A stretch of 64,000 nucleotides of DNA, from the NCBI RefSeq assembly GCF_031180885.1, contig NZ_JAPSLK010000007.1:146455-210454 (forward strand), given 5' to 3'. The notes beneath the pieces are model-generated. The model had not been told where the DNA came from. It saw only the letters and a program-made list of their open reading frames with translations, and made no database searches. Positions 9,610-18,083 of this stretch are shown here, in pieces; position 1 is the first letter of the stretch, and every line of letters starts with the position of its first letter. A program made the position numbers and the translations under genes. The DNA is from Saccharothrix sp. GTDB taxonomy: Bacteria; Actinomycetota; Actinomycetes; Mycobacteriales; Pseudonocardiaceae.

Positions 9610-10331
9610 GCACGTTGCTGTGGCTGGCGCTGCCGTACATCGCGCTGACCTCGTTCCTGGTCGGGCACGTGTGGCGGTACCGGCACGACCAGTTCGGCTG
9701 GACCACCCGGTCCTCGCAGATGCACGAGAGCAGGTTGCTGCGCCTGGGCAGTCCGCTGTTCCACTTCGGACTGTTGGCCGTGATCGGCGGGCATGTCCTG
9801 GGGTTGATGGTGCCGAAGAGCTGGACGGAGTTCTTCGGGATCACCGAGGGCATGTACCACTTCGTTTCCGTGTCGGCGGGGACTTTGGCGGGCACGGCGA
9901 CCGTGGCCGGCTTGGCGATCCTGCTGTACCGCCGTTTCACGGTGCCCGCGGTGCGCAAGGCGACCACGCGCGGGGACAAGGTCATGTACGCGTTGCTCGG
10001 GGCCGCGATCGTCACGGGGATGGTCAACACCGTGGGCGAGAACCTGATCGGTGGTGGGTACGACTACCGGTCGACGGTGTCGGAGTGGTTCCGGGGGTTG
10101 TTCCTGTTCTCGGCGCGGCCGGAGTTGATGGCGGACGTGCCGTTGAGCTTCCAGGTGCACAACGTGGTCGTGTTGGTGTTGTTGGGGATTTGGCCTTATA
10201 CCCGGCTGGTGCACGTGTTCAGCGCGCCTGTCGGCTACTTCGTGCGGCCGTATGTCGTTTACCGCAGCCGCGACCCGCAGCGGCCCGACGCCAACCGCTA
10301 CGCCCGTGCGTGGGGTGACCAGCACGAGTAG
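9606..10331 (+). CDS. narI: Respiratory nitrate reductase, gamma subunit (cytochrome b)
   Basis: Membrane subunit of 241 residues that oxidises menaquinol and passes electrons through two b haems to NarH. The start MSTLLWLALPYIALTSF is the first of about five membrane helices. Candidate haem-ligand histidines are in HFGLLAVIGGHVLGL and near the C-terminus in HNVVVLVLL and RLVHVF. ATG 9606 overlaps the narJ stop (ATGA). The gene ends 2 bp from the end of the convergent protease pseudogene. No narK-type nitrate transporter is next to the operon. Confidence 0.96.
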   Translation: MSTLLWLALPYIALTSFLVGHVWRYRHDQFGWTTRSSQMHESRLLRLGSPLFHFGLLAVIGGHVLGLMVPKSWTEFFGITEGMYHFVSVSAGTLAGTATVAGLAILLYRRFTVPAVRKATTRGDKVMYALLGAAIVTGMVNTVGENLIGGGYDYRSTVSEWFRGLFLFSARPELMADVPLSFQVHNVVVLVLLGIWPYTRLVHVFSAPVGYFVRPYVVYRSRDPQRPDANRYARAWGDQHE

Positions 10332-10332
10332 C

Positions 10333-11150
10333 TCAGACGCAAGCCGGTCGACACGCTGACCAGCAGCAGACGCCCGTCCTGGCGCGGGATGAACCGCATG
10401 GTCCTCGGGAAAGACTCAGGTTGCCGAGCCGGTTGAGCGGCACGTTGGTCGCCGACCCGCGCGCCCCGACCGGGGTGCCGACGACGACGCGGCGGCCGGG
10501 GCCCGCGGCCAGTCGGTGCAGCAGGGTCGCGATGCTCAGCGCCGCGGTGCCCGCGGCCTCGTCCAGGTCGAGGCGCCAACCGGTGAACTCCTTCGCGGCG
10601 GGCCACATCCCGACGATCTCGGCGACCGGGATGAGGTAGCCGGCGCGCGCCGACTTCTGCGCCGCGACGACGATGCCGACCACGGCGCCGATGGTGTCGT
10701 CCCACACCGGCGCGCCGGAGAAGCCGCGGTCCACGACGTGCCCGAAGCCGCGGACGTCGTCCATCTGCACCCAGCCCGGCCCGACCCGGCCGCCGAGCCT
10801 GCCGCGCGCCTCGGCCAGGAAACCGCGCGTGAAGCCGTGGACGACGAAGTCGTGGTCGCTCAACGCGATCGGCGACCGCGGCGGCGCGACGACCGCCCGC
10901 GGGACCGGTTCGGCGAGCCGGAGCACGGTCAGGTCACCACTCCCGTCCTCGACGACCGGCACGGACAGCTCCACCGCGGCCGTGGTGGTGGCACCGAGGT
11001 GCACCACCGTGACCCGGACGTCGCCCGCGGGCAGCACGTGGGTGCAGGTCAGCACCAGGTGGGGGCGACCAGCACGCCGGCGCCGACCGGCTCGCCCGCG
11101 TGGTCGATCCGCACCAGCCACGGCGGGCGCTCTCGGAAGCTCGCGCGCAT
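10333..11150 (-). pseudogene. Trypsin-like serine protease gene with frameshifts
   Basis: The natural start is ATG 11150 (MRASFRERPPWLVRIDHAG), but that frame stops near 11055. The frame carrying the His motif (LVLTCTHVL), the Asp motif (EDGSGDLTVLRL) and the catalytic Ser motif (DRGFSGAPVWD) is shifted by one base. One extra base in the G run at 11061-11065 would restore VAPHLVLTCTHVL. A second loss near 10420 turns the C-terminus into a Cys-rich shadow, while another frame reads PESFPRTMRFIPRQDGRL and runs to 10298. Intact relatives often carry such a protease domain in front of an NTPase or effector module, and that downstream part is absent. Two lesions favour decay, though sequencing error is possible. 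Confidence 0.7.
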
Positions 11151-11155
11151 GGGCT

Positions 11156-11179
11156 GATCACACCAGATCGGGTGTGGTC
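11156..11179. terminator. Hairpin downstream of the two-module secreted protein gene
   Basis: GATCACACC (11156-11164) and GGTGTGGTC (11171-11179) pair over 9 bp with one G-T mismatch and a 6-base loop. It lies about 47 bp after the stop codon of the gene ending at 11227 and just before the start of the protease pseudogene. It could be a terminator or an operator; there is no U-tract. Confidence 0.35.
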
Positions 11180-11226
11180 GGACCAGGAGAACGCCCCGTG
11201 CCGGGCTCCCGCTTCCGGCGGTCCGG

Positions 11227-12027
11227 TCAGTTGACCGAGCAGGTGGCGAACCGCTCCAGTCCCTCCGGTTTGGCCGCGACCCGGCCGATGGCCGTCTCGA
11301 TCCGGTTCAGCGCCGCCTCGCGCTTGCTCTTGAGCGGTCCGAGGATCGCGTTCTGGACGAAGTTCGGGCCGCCCTGGCCCACCGAGTTCTTCAGCCGCTC
11401 GTTGGCCTCGGCGATCTGCTTGTCCAAGTTGGACAGTTCCCGGTCGACCTCGGCGCGCGCCGCCGCCGGGACGGCGACCGGGATCACCGGGTCCGGGCAG
11501 GCGATCCGCCCGACCGGCTGCGGCCCTTGCGGCTGCCCGGCCGCGGCACTCGTGGCGGGGGCGCTGGTGATGGGGGCCGGACCGGGGGCTTGATCGCCGG
11601 GCTGCCCGAGCGAGCAGGTCGCGAACCGGTCCAGGCCCTGCGGTGCGACGCCCTTGCGGCCGATGGCGATTGCGATGCGGTCCAGTGCCGCGACCCGCTT
11701 GCTCTTCAACGGTCCGAGGATCGCGTTCTGGACGAAGTTCGGGCCGCCCTGGCCCACCGAGTTCTTCAGCCGCTCGTTGGCCTCGGCGATCTGCTTGTCG
11801 AGGTTGGCCAGCTCGCGGTCGACCTCGGCGCGGGCGGAGTCGGGGATGGTCAGGGCCTGGACCGCGCTCACCGGACTGGGGCACAGGATCGCCTGGGCCG
11901 GCGCGGAGTCGCCTGAGCCGGCCGCAAGGGCCGCTACGGCCATCGCGGTGCTCAACGCGCCCGCGCCGACCAAACCGACGACCATGACGCGTTTCCGGCG
12001 CTGGGGGACTGAGTGCGCTCGCGACAT
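11227..12027 (-). CDS. Secreted protein made of two tandem near-identical modules
   Basis: A 266-residue protein from ATG 12027 with an N-terminal export signal (RRKRVMVVGLVGAGALSTAM, ending around AALAAGSG). Two homologous modules of about 92 residues follow, joined by a Pro/Ala/Gln-rich linker. Each opens with CPxP, contains the helix ANERLKNSVGQGGPNFVQNA and closes with ERFATCS or DRFATCS, so each has a Cys pair that could form a disulfide. Both modules are rich in helix-forming, coiled-coil-like sequence (AEVDRELxNLDKQIAEAN). I do not recognise the family. The export signal suggests a cell-surface or extracellular role. It is flanked by broken or truncated genes. Confidence 0.8.
   Translation of the reverse strand: MSRAHSVPQRRKRVMVVGLVGAGALSTAMAVAALAAGSGDSAPAQAILCPSPVSAVQALTIPDSARAEVDRELANLDKQIAEANERLKNSVGQGGPNFVQNAILGPLKSKRVAALDRIAIAIGRKGVAPQGLDRFATCSLGQPGDQAPGPAPITSAPATSAAAGQPQGPQPVGRIACPDPVIPVAVPAAARAEVDRELSNLDKQIAEANERLKNSVGQGGPNFVQNAILGPLKSKREAALNRIETAIGRVAAKPEGLERFATCSVN
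11336..11799. repeat. Intragenic direct repeat, 89 bp identical, offset 375 bp
   Basis: Bases 11336-11424 and 11711-11799 are identical over 89 bp, lying exactly 375 bp (125 codons) apart in the secreted two-module gene. Similarity continues at lower identity on both sides. Third codon positions are conserved too, so the duplication is recent or kept uniform by gene conversion. Confidence 0.9.
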
Positions 12028-12176
12028 CTGGAACCTCACGATGGGTTGTGGACGCGTCGGGAACCCCGACGCCCGACCGAAAAGCCGAAAGCCGCAAAGC
12101 CGAAAGATCTTCAGCGGCTCGCACTGCGGGATACGGCCGGTCCACACGGCCGGTTCGGCAGTTAGGGGTGCCGGGC

Positions 12177-13154
12177 TCAGCCCGACCGCCGCCGGCCCGG
12201 CGAGCCGAGGTCGGCGGGCAGGGTGCTGCCCGGCCCGTGGGTGACGACGTGCTCGGCCGCCAGCACCAGCGCCAACGGCTGGTAGCCGCACAGCTCCGCG
12301 ATGGCCTCCGGGTCGACGTCGGTGCACCGGTCGCCGATGATCGAGCGGACCAGGCGCACGGCTTCGGCGGGGGTCAGGTCCGGCACGGTGAGGGTCACCG
12401 CGCCCAGGCGGGAGGCCAGGCCGGGCAGCCGGACCCGGCTGGTGACCAGCACCGCGCAGCCCGGCGAACCGGGCAGGAACGGGTGGACCTGCCGCGCGTG
12501 GGCCGCGTCGTCCAGCACCAGCAACACCTTCCGGTCGTGCAGGAGCGAGCGGAACGCGGCGGCCCGCTGGTCCACGCCGGTCGGGACGCCGGGCCGGGGC
12601 ACCCCCAGCGCGATCAGCACGTCGGCCAGCAGGTCGGCGGGCGGCAGTTCGGCGTCCGCCCCGCCCAGGTCCACGTACAGCTGCCCGTCGGTGAAGTGCC
12701 CGCGGGCCACGCTGCGCCGCGCCCACTGCACGGCCAGTTCGGTCTTCCCGACACCCGACGGACCCTCGACGACCACCACCGGCACGGCCAGGGACCGCTC
12801 GCCGCCCAGGAGCGCGTCGTCCAGGTCGGCCAGCAGGCGCTCGCGCCCGACGAAGTCCCGCCGCGCCAAGGGCAACTGGGCGGGCCGCGCCCAGCCGGGC
12901 CGGCGCCGGGCGGAGGGCTCCAGGGCCGCCGCGATCGAGACGAACGTGGCGCCGGTGTCGAAGACCCGGTCGCAGGCCTGGGCGAAGCGCAGTGACGGCG
13001 GCCGCTTGTCGGTCTCGATCTTGCTGATGTGCCCGCGGTCGTAGTGGACCAGGGCGGCCAGTTGCGCCAGGGACAGGCCCAACCGGTGGCGGTGCGCCCT
13101 GAGCAATCGGCCGAACGTTTCCGCGCGGCCCGTGCCGCCGAATCCCGCACTCAT
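12177..13154 (-). CDS. XRE-family HTH / NB-ARC regulator, probably truncated
   Basis: A 325-residue protein from ATG 13154. Residues about 12-75 form a Cro/CI-type HTH (LRAHRHRLGLSLAQLAALV). A STAND/NB-ARC ATPase follows, with FVGRERLLADL, the P-loop GPSGVGKTEL (131-140) and Walker B VLLVLDDAA. It ends soon after the CGYQPLALVLAAEHV segment, where relatives continue into winged-helix and TPR sensor regions. The last residues (ADLGSPGRRRSG) look like out-of-frame sequence, so the gene has probably lost its 3' half. It is divergent from the LuxR-type regulator at 13256 across about 100 bp. Confidence 0.8.
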   Translation of the reverse strand: MSAGFGGTGRAETFGRLLRAHRHRLGLSLAQLAALVHYDRGHISKIETDKRPPSLRFAQACDRVFDTGATFVSIAAALEPSARRRPGWARPAQLPLARRDFVGRERLLADLDDALLGGERSLAVPVVVVEGPSGVGKTELAVQWARRSVARGHFTDGQLYVDLGGADAELPPADLLADVLIALGVPRPGVPTGVDQRAAAFRSLLHDRKVLLVLDDAAHARQVHPFLPGSPGCAVLVTSRVRLPGLASRLGAVTLTVPDLTPAEAVRLVRSIIGDRCTDVDPEAIAELCGYQPLALVLAAEHVVTHGPGSTLPADLGSPGRRRSG

Positions 13155-13255
13155 TGCCCGTCCGATTCTGCCACGGCGGTGGAACCGCGGTGTTGCCGAC
13201 GAACAGGCAACACCGCGGCCTGTACATCGGGCGCGCCGGAGCCAATAGTGACGGC

Positions 13256-14287
13256 ATGATCGATAACCACGTCGAGCAGAGTGGCTCGACCGGTCCGAAC
13301 AGCGACCGCCTGGAAGCCCGGCTGTACGACTACGCCATTCGCCGGAAAGCCATAAGATCGCTCGAAGTCGCGGCCGCGGAACTCGGCGTTCCCATATCGG
13401 AAATCCACGTCGCGGTCGCCCGGCTGGTCGAACTTCATCTGCTCCGCACCGATCCCGCCACCCGCGACCACCTCCTGCCGACCGTGCCGCAACTCGCGGC
13501 AACGGCCCTGGTCTCCCCCATCGAGCGGGCAATCTACCAGTGGCAGGAGCTGGCCGACCGGTTCCGGGAACGCATCGCGGGGATTGCGGGATCGACGCGC
13601 CGCGACGATGAGCACATCGGCGTAATAGACGGCGTGAGTGGAGTAGCGGAGATCCGCGGCGTGCTCGGTTCGGCCGGTCGGGACTGCCGCCGGGAACTGG
13701 TCGTGCTGCACCCCGGTCGGCATGGCGAAGAGTTGGTGGACGAGTTGCTGGAAACGTGTTACCGGGTGCTCGACCGGGGTGTCGCGATCCGCCTCATCTG
13801 CCCCCACCAAAGCCGCGCGAGGTTCGCTTCCCGCGCAAAAGTTTCGCAACTCCTCGACGCCGGCGCGCAGATCCGGACGCGCAGCAGGTTACCGCGCGCG
13901 GCGGTGGTCTTCGACGAATCCCTGGCCATTCTCCTCGACTTCCCGGCGGCGCCCGGCGGGCACCCGACCGCGCGGCGGGTGCGCGACCGGGACGTCGTGC
14001 GGTTCGTCGTCGACACGTTCAACCAGCACTGGGACGACGCGACGCCGTTCAGCGCCGCCGCGCCGGGTTACGCCGACGCCGTCGACGACCTGCACCGGTC
14101 CATCGCCCGGCTGATGGCCCGGGGCCTCACCGACGACGGCGTGGCGCGGCACCTGGGGATGTCCGTGCGGACGTGCCGCCGCCACATCGCGTCCCTGTTG
14201 CAGAACCTGAACGCGGTCAGCCGGTTCCAGGCGGGCGTGCGGGCGGCCGCGTTGCTCGACCAGCCCGCCCGCCCGCAACCGGGCTGA
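13256..14287 (+). CDS. LuxR-type HTH regulator with a TrmB/PLD-like sensor region
   Basis: From ATG 13256 the protein has 343 residues. The N-terminus (SLEVAAAELGVPISEIHVAVARL) resembles a TrmB-type winged helix. The middle contains a phospholipase-D-like fold without a full HKD site (VLDRGVAIRLICPHQ, PRAAVVFDESLAILLD). The C-terminal HTH is GLTDDGVARHLGMSVRTCRRHIASLL. This architecture recurs in actinomycete regulators next to secondary-metabolite clusters. It ends 3 bp from the convergent end of the carbamoyltransferase operon, so it may control that cluster; this is inferred from position only. Confidence 0.8.
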   Translation: MIDNHVEQSGSTGPNSDRLEARLYDYAIRRKAIRSLEVAAAELGVPISEIHVAVARLVELHLLRTDPATRDHLLPTVPQLAATALVSPIERAIYQWQELADRFRERIAGIAGSTRRDDEHIGVIDGVSGVAEIRGVLGSAGRDCRRELVVLHPGRHGEELVDELLETCYRVLDRGVAIRLICPHQSRARFASRAKVSQLLDAGAQIRTRSRLPRAAVVFDESLAILLDFPAAPGGHPTARRVRDRDVVRFVVDTFNQHWDDATPFSAAAPGYADAVDDLHRSIARLMARGLTDDGVARHLGMSVRTCRRHIASLLQNLNAVSRFQAGVRAAALLDQPARPQPG

Positions 14288-14290
14288 GGA

Positions 14291-16150
14291 CTACGCCGTC
14301 GGCGCGGGTGTCCGCGCCGTCGCGGCGAGCACGTCCGGCACCGCCCAGTCCTTGGCGTGCACGACGTTGCCGACGACCAGCACGTCCAGCCGGGACTCGT
14401 CGAAGGTCCGGAACGCCTCGCTCGCCGACCGGGCCGTCGGTTGGCCCTTCACGTTCAGCGAGGTGTTGATCAACGTGCCGACCCCGGTCCGCCGCTCGAA
14501 CTCGTCGAGCACCCGCCACAGGCGCGGCTGCTCGGCGGCGTGGACGACCTGCACCCGCGCGGTGCCGTCGTCGTGCACCACGGCCGCGATCTCGTCGGCG
14601 CGTTCCGGGCGCACGGGCACGGCGATGGTCATGTGCCGCATGTTGGTGCCCGCCGGGATGCGGAAGTACCGCGTGGCGCACTCGGATTTCACAATGGGCG
14701 CGAGCGGCCGGAACCCCTCCCGGAACTTCACCGCCGCGTTCACCCGGTCGCGGGTCTCGCGCCGGCGCGGGTCGGCGAGGATGCTGCGGTTGCCCAACGC
14801 GCGCGGCCCGAACTCCAGCCGCCCCTGCGCCCAGCCGATCACCAGGCCCCGGGCGAGCAGGTGCGCGGCGATTACCTCCGGGTCGTCCACCTCGACGGTG
14901 AAGTAGGAGTGCGCGGGGACGCGGTCGGAGTGCACGTCCGGTCCGAGGAAGGTGCTCACCGGGTAGTGCTCGGCGGCGCGCAGCAGGTCCGCGCCCAGCA
15001 GGGCGGCGCCGACCGCCGTCCCCTCGTCGCCCGCGGCGGGCTGCACGTACACGCCGTCCACCAGGCCCGACGCGGCGAGCTTGCCGACGGCCACGCAGTT
15101 GAGCGCCACCCCGCCCGCGAACGCCACGCGGCGCAGCCCGGTGCGGGCCACCCAGTGCCCCACCAGGTGGAACAACGCCTCCTCCAGCCGCCGCTGGCCC
15201 GCGGCGGCGAGGTCGAAGTGCACCTGCTCGATCTCCCCGCGCGCCGGCGGGCAGCCCTGCTCGGCCAGCCACCGCCTGCTCCCGGCGAACGTCTCCTTGC
15301 TCAGCGGGTCGTGGTTGCGCCGCAGCAGCGGGATGTCGAACCGGCCGTCGGCGCCGAGCACGACGGCGTCGCGCATGGTGCCGGCGAACCGCTCGGCGTC
15401 ACCGGACGCGGCCATGGCCATCACCTTGTACTCGTCGCTGTTGGGCCAGTAGCCCAGGTGCATGGTCATCACCGAGTAGAACAGCCCCAGGCTGCTGCGG
15501 AAGTCCAGCGCGGCCAGCCGGGTCAGCGCGCCGCCGGCCCACCGGTACACGCTCACCGCGTGCAGTTCGCCCATGCCGTCGACCACGACGACGAGCGCCT
15601 CGTCGAACCCGCTGGGCACGGCGGCGGTCAGCGCGTGCGCCTCGTGGTGGCGCACCGGCCGCACGTCGAGGCCGGACAGCTCCGGGAAGTGCCGGTGCAG
15701 CAAGGTGGTCTGCCGCTCCGGGCGGTACACCTCGTCGTAGCGCCGCCGGCTCAGCTCGTCGCCCATCGACAGCACCTTGGCCAGGCCGTAGTCGAAGCCG
15801 TGCCGCACCTGGTCCACGTCGGTGATCGACAGGCCCGCGACGTCCAGGCACGCGCGGACGGCGTCGGCGGGGAAGGCGTGGTCGAACTTCACGCCCGAGT
15901 ACCGCTCCTGCTGGACCGCGGCCACCAGCCGGCCGTCCACCACGAGCGCGGCGGCGGCGTCCAGCCCCTGGCACAGCCGGGCCTCGCCGTCGGCGAGGTC
16001 GGGGAAGTGCGCCCGCTTGAACTCCGCGGTGCCGTCGAACCCGCTGTACCCGAGGACGACATCCGGCGGCCTCCGGCCCCAGTCTCCATTGTCCCACGGG
16101 GGTACGACATTCGAGGCCGAGACCTCGGGTGCGCCATCGGCTTCGCTCAC
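14291..16150 (-). CDS. O-carbamoyltransferase (NodU/CmcH family)
   Basis: A 619-residue enzyme expected to move a carbamoyl group from carbamoyl phosphate (via carbamoyl adenylate) onto a hydroxyl of a natural product. The N-terminal ASKHA/Kae1-like domain opens with VLGYSGFDGTAEFKRAHF and has the metal-site motif HHEAHA and the nucleotide segment VVVVDGMGE. The C-terminal domain has LEFGPRALGNRSILADPR and GTLINTSLNVKGQP. The GTG start at 16150 is preceded by AGGGAGAGG and overlaps the AcpS gene stop (GTGA). The first 30 residues are longer than usual and overlap a short repeated DNA element (16066-16111). It is the last gene of the leftward operon and suggests a carbamate in the product. Confidence 0.9.
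   Translation of the reverse strand: MSEADGAPEVSASNVVPPWDNGDWGRRPPDVVLGYSGFDGTAEFKRAHFPDLADGEARLCQGLDAAAALVVDGRLVAAVQQERYSGVKFDHAFPADAVRACLDVAGLSITDVDQVRHGFDYGLAKVLSMGDELSRRRYDEVYRPERQTTLLHRHFPELSGLDVRPVRHHEAHALTAAVPSGFDEALVVVVDGMGELHAVSVYRWAGGALTRLAALDFRSSLGLFYSVMTMHLGYWPNSDEYKVMAMAASGDAERFAGTMRDAVVLGADGRFDIPLLRRNHDPLSKETFAGSRRWLAEQGCPPARGEIEQVHFDLAAAGQRRLEEALFHLVGHWVARTGLRRVAFAGGVALNCVAVGKLAASGLVDGVYVQPAAGDEGTAVGAALLGADLLRAAEHYPVSTFLGPDVHSDRVPAHSYFTVEVDDPEVIAAHLLARGLVIGWAQGRLEFGPRALGNRSILADPRRRETRDRVNAAVKFREGFRPLAPIVKSECATRYFRIPAGTNMRHMTIAVPVRPERADEIAAVVHDDGTARVQVVHAAEQPRLWRVLDEFERRTGVGTLINTSLNVKGQPTARSASEAFRTFDESRLDVLVVGNVVHAKDWAVPDVLAATARTPAPTA
16066..16111. repeat. Dispersed short repeat, copy A
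   Basis: A 33-bp core (16066-16098) matches 52961-52993 at about 30 of 33 positions, same orientation. Similarity fades through a shared GTAC...GACA stretch. The core contains GGCCTCCGGCC, able to form a small hairpin, and CCATTGTCCCAC. This copy lies inside the 5' part of the carbamoyltransferase gene. Confidence 0.75.
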
Positions 16151-16779
16151 GTTGGCCTCTCCCTGCTTCGTCGGACGGCGTCGGTCGCGGCGACCACGCT
16201 CGCGCGGGAGGCGGCGACCGCCTCCGCCATCGTTTCCGGGTTGGTGTCGTGGTAGGACTGCACGAGCAGGGCGGAGGCTTCCAGCGCGCACCGGGCCGCC
16301 CACAGCACGGCGTCGTCCAACGGGGTCAGGGCGTCCAGCGCGCGACCCGCCCGGCGCAGGTCGGCGAGCAACTGCTCCAGTGGCGGCGGCACCGGCCGGG
16401 GGCGGTCCGCCGCGCCGGCGATCGCCACCGCGACGACGTCCGCGCCCTTGTGCGCGATGGACACCGTCACCGACGCCACGCCGAGCCGGTCGGCGGCCTC
16501 CCGCGCGCCACCCGACAGCCGGATCGCCGGTTCGCCCGAGTCCTGCCGGACCAGCTCGATCCGGTGCGGCGGGACGCCCTCGAACAGGCCGTGGCCGAGC
16601 ACCTTGAGCACCGCTTCCTTGGCCGCGAACCGCCCGGTGAGGTACTCCGCCGCGCGCGGCCCGGCCAGGGCGTCCGCCTGCCGCAGTTCGTGCGGCGAGA
16701 AGAAGTACCGGCGGAACCACGGCCGGCACAGCAGCCGGTCCAGTTCACCGACGCGGGCGAGGTCGACGCCGATCCTCAT
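16147..16779 (-). CDS. AcpS-type 4'-phosphopantetheinyl transferase with C-terminal extension
   Basis: This 210-residue protein begins MRIGVDLARVGELDRLL, the holo-ACP synthase opening with the metal-binding Asp. The second signature FAAKEAVLKVLGHGL (Glu and Lys of the active site) and the closing SIAHKGADVVAVAIA follow. Standard AcpS is about 120-130 residues; here about 80 more follow, helical and similar to no domain I know. It probably activates the ACP domain of the decarboxylase-ACP protein in the same operon. ATG 16779 overlaps the MATE stop (ATGA), and its stop overlaps the carbamoyltransferase GTG. Confidence 0.88.
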   Translation of the reverse strand: MRIGVDLARVGELDRLLCRPWFRRYFFSPHELRQADALAGPRAAEYLTGRFAAKEAVLKVLGHGLFEGVPPHRIELVRQDSGEPAIRLSGGAREAADRLGVASVTVSIAHKGADVVAVAIAGAADRPRPVPPPLEQLLADLRRAGRALDALTPLDDAVLWAARCALEASALLVQSYHDTNPETMAEAVAASRASVVAATDAVRRSRERPT

Positions 16780-18083
16780 GCCGCCACGACCTCGGGTCGG
16801 CGCGCCAGCGCGCGGCCGGCGAACAGGACGGTGCCGCAGCCGACGACGTTGGCCAGGGCGAGCAGCACGACCAGCGAGTGCGCGTGCAGCGGGTCCGGGA
16901 GGGCCGCGCCGACCGCCAGGACGGCGGCGAAGAACGTCACGTTGAGCACGAGCGCCGCCACCGCCCGACCGGCCTGCTCCAAGTAGGTGAGCAGGGCGAG
17001 GGTGACGCCCAGCGCCGCCAGGGACGGGCCGATCCAGCCCAGGTAGTCGACGGCGACCGCGCGCACCGCGCCGTCCGGGGTCAGCAGGCCCACCAGCGGC
17101 TCGCGGCACAGGAACACCGCGCCCGCGATGACCGCGTAGGTCGGCACGGTCAGCCGGAGCACCATGCGGAAGGCGTTCGGGCGCGCGGCCTCGCCGTGCA
17201 GGGTCACGGTGATCGCGACCGCGGAGCCGATCGCGATCGCGGGCACGATGAGGAACAGCTGCACGGTCTGGCCGAGCCCGAAGCCGGTCACCCCGGCCAC
17301 GCCGCCGTCGCGGATCAGCCACAGGTAGCCCAGCGAGGCGCCGGACAGCACCAGGAACGAGCCGGCCACCGGCAGCGCCACCTCCCGCAGCAGCCGCAGC
17401 GCCGGGACGGGGTCCGCAGGCCACCGGAACACCAGCCCACCCCGGCGCAAAACCACCCAGCCCAGGACGGCGAGCGGCACGGAGCCGGCCGCGAGCCCGA
17501 CCGGGACGCTCATCGCGCCGAGACCCCACAGCTGTTGCGCCGCAAGGATCGCGCCGACGGTCAGCACCGTGGCGGCCACGGCCATGTGCGCGGCGGCGGT
17601 GGCCCGGCCCATCCCGCGCAGCGCCGCGCCGGCGAGCACGGGCGGCATGGTCAGGCCGTTGGCCGCGAGCACCGCCACCAGGAACGCCCGCACGTCGTCC
17701 CGCATGTCCTCGGGCACCGCGAGCAACGCCTCCAGCGGACCCGCGCCCGCCAGCACGACCAGCGCGAGCCCGCCGAAGCCGCCGACGCCGAGCACCGTCA
17801 TCAGCACCAGCACGCCCCCGATCCGCGCGGTGTCGCCCCGCCGGTGCAGGTTCGACGCCGACACCTGCATCGCGATGGCGACGCCCTCGCCGACCGCCAT
17901 GCTGATGAACCCGAACGGCACGTACACCGAACGCAGGTACAGCGCGTCACCGCCGAGGTGGCCGAGGAAGGCCGTCACGGCCAACTGGAGCAGGGTGCCC
18001 GCGGTGGTCATCGCGGTCAGGCCGACCGCCATCCGCCGCGCCCGGCCGGTCAGCGACACCGCCTCGACACCGGTGTCCGTCAC
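16776..18083 (-). CDS. MATE-family multidrug/metabolite exporter
   Basis: A 435-residue integral membrane protein with about 12 hydrophobic segments in two similar halves, as in MATE transporters that export substrates using Na+ or H+ gradients. Recognisable stretches are AVTAFLGHLGGDALY, GVAIAMQVSASNLHRRGD and GFGLGQTVQLFLIVPAIAIGSAVAI. GTG 18083 overlaps the upstream acyl-CoA dehydrogenase stop by 4 bp. Position within the biosynthetic operon suggests export of the product or self-resistance. Confidence 0.87.
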   Translation of the reverse strand: MTDTGVEAVSLTGRARRMAVGLTAMTTAGTLLQLAVTAFLGHLGGDALYLRSVYVPFGFISMAVGEGVAIAMQVSASNLHRRGDTARIGGVLVLMTVLGVGGFGGLALVVLAGAGPLEALLAVPEDMRDDVRAFLVAVLAANGLTMPPVLAGAALRGMGRATAAAHMAVAATVLTVGAILAAQQLWGLGAMSVPVGLAAGSVPLAVLGWVVLRRGGLVFRWPADPVPALRLLREVALPVAGSFLVLSGASLGYLWLIRDGGVAGVTGFGLGQTVQLFLIVPAIAIGSAVAITVTLHGEAARPNAFRMVLRLTVPTYAVIAGAVFLCREPLVGLLTPDGAVRAVAVDYLGWIGPSLAALGVTLALLTYLEQAGRAVAALVLNVTFFAAVLAVGAALPDPLHAHSLVVLLALANVVGCGTVLFAGRALARRPEVVAA

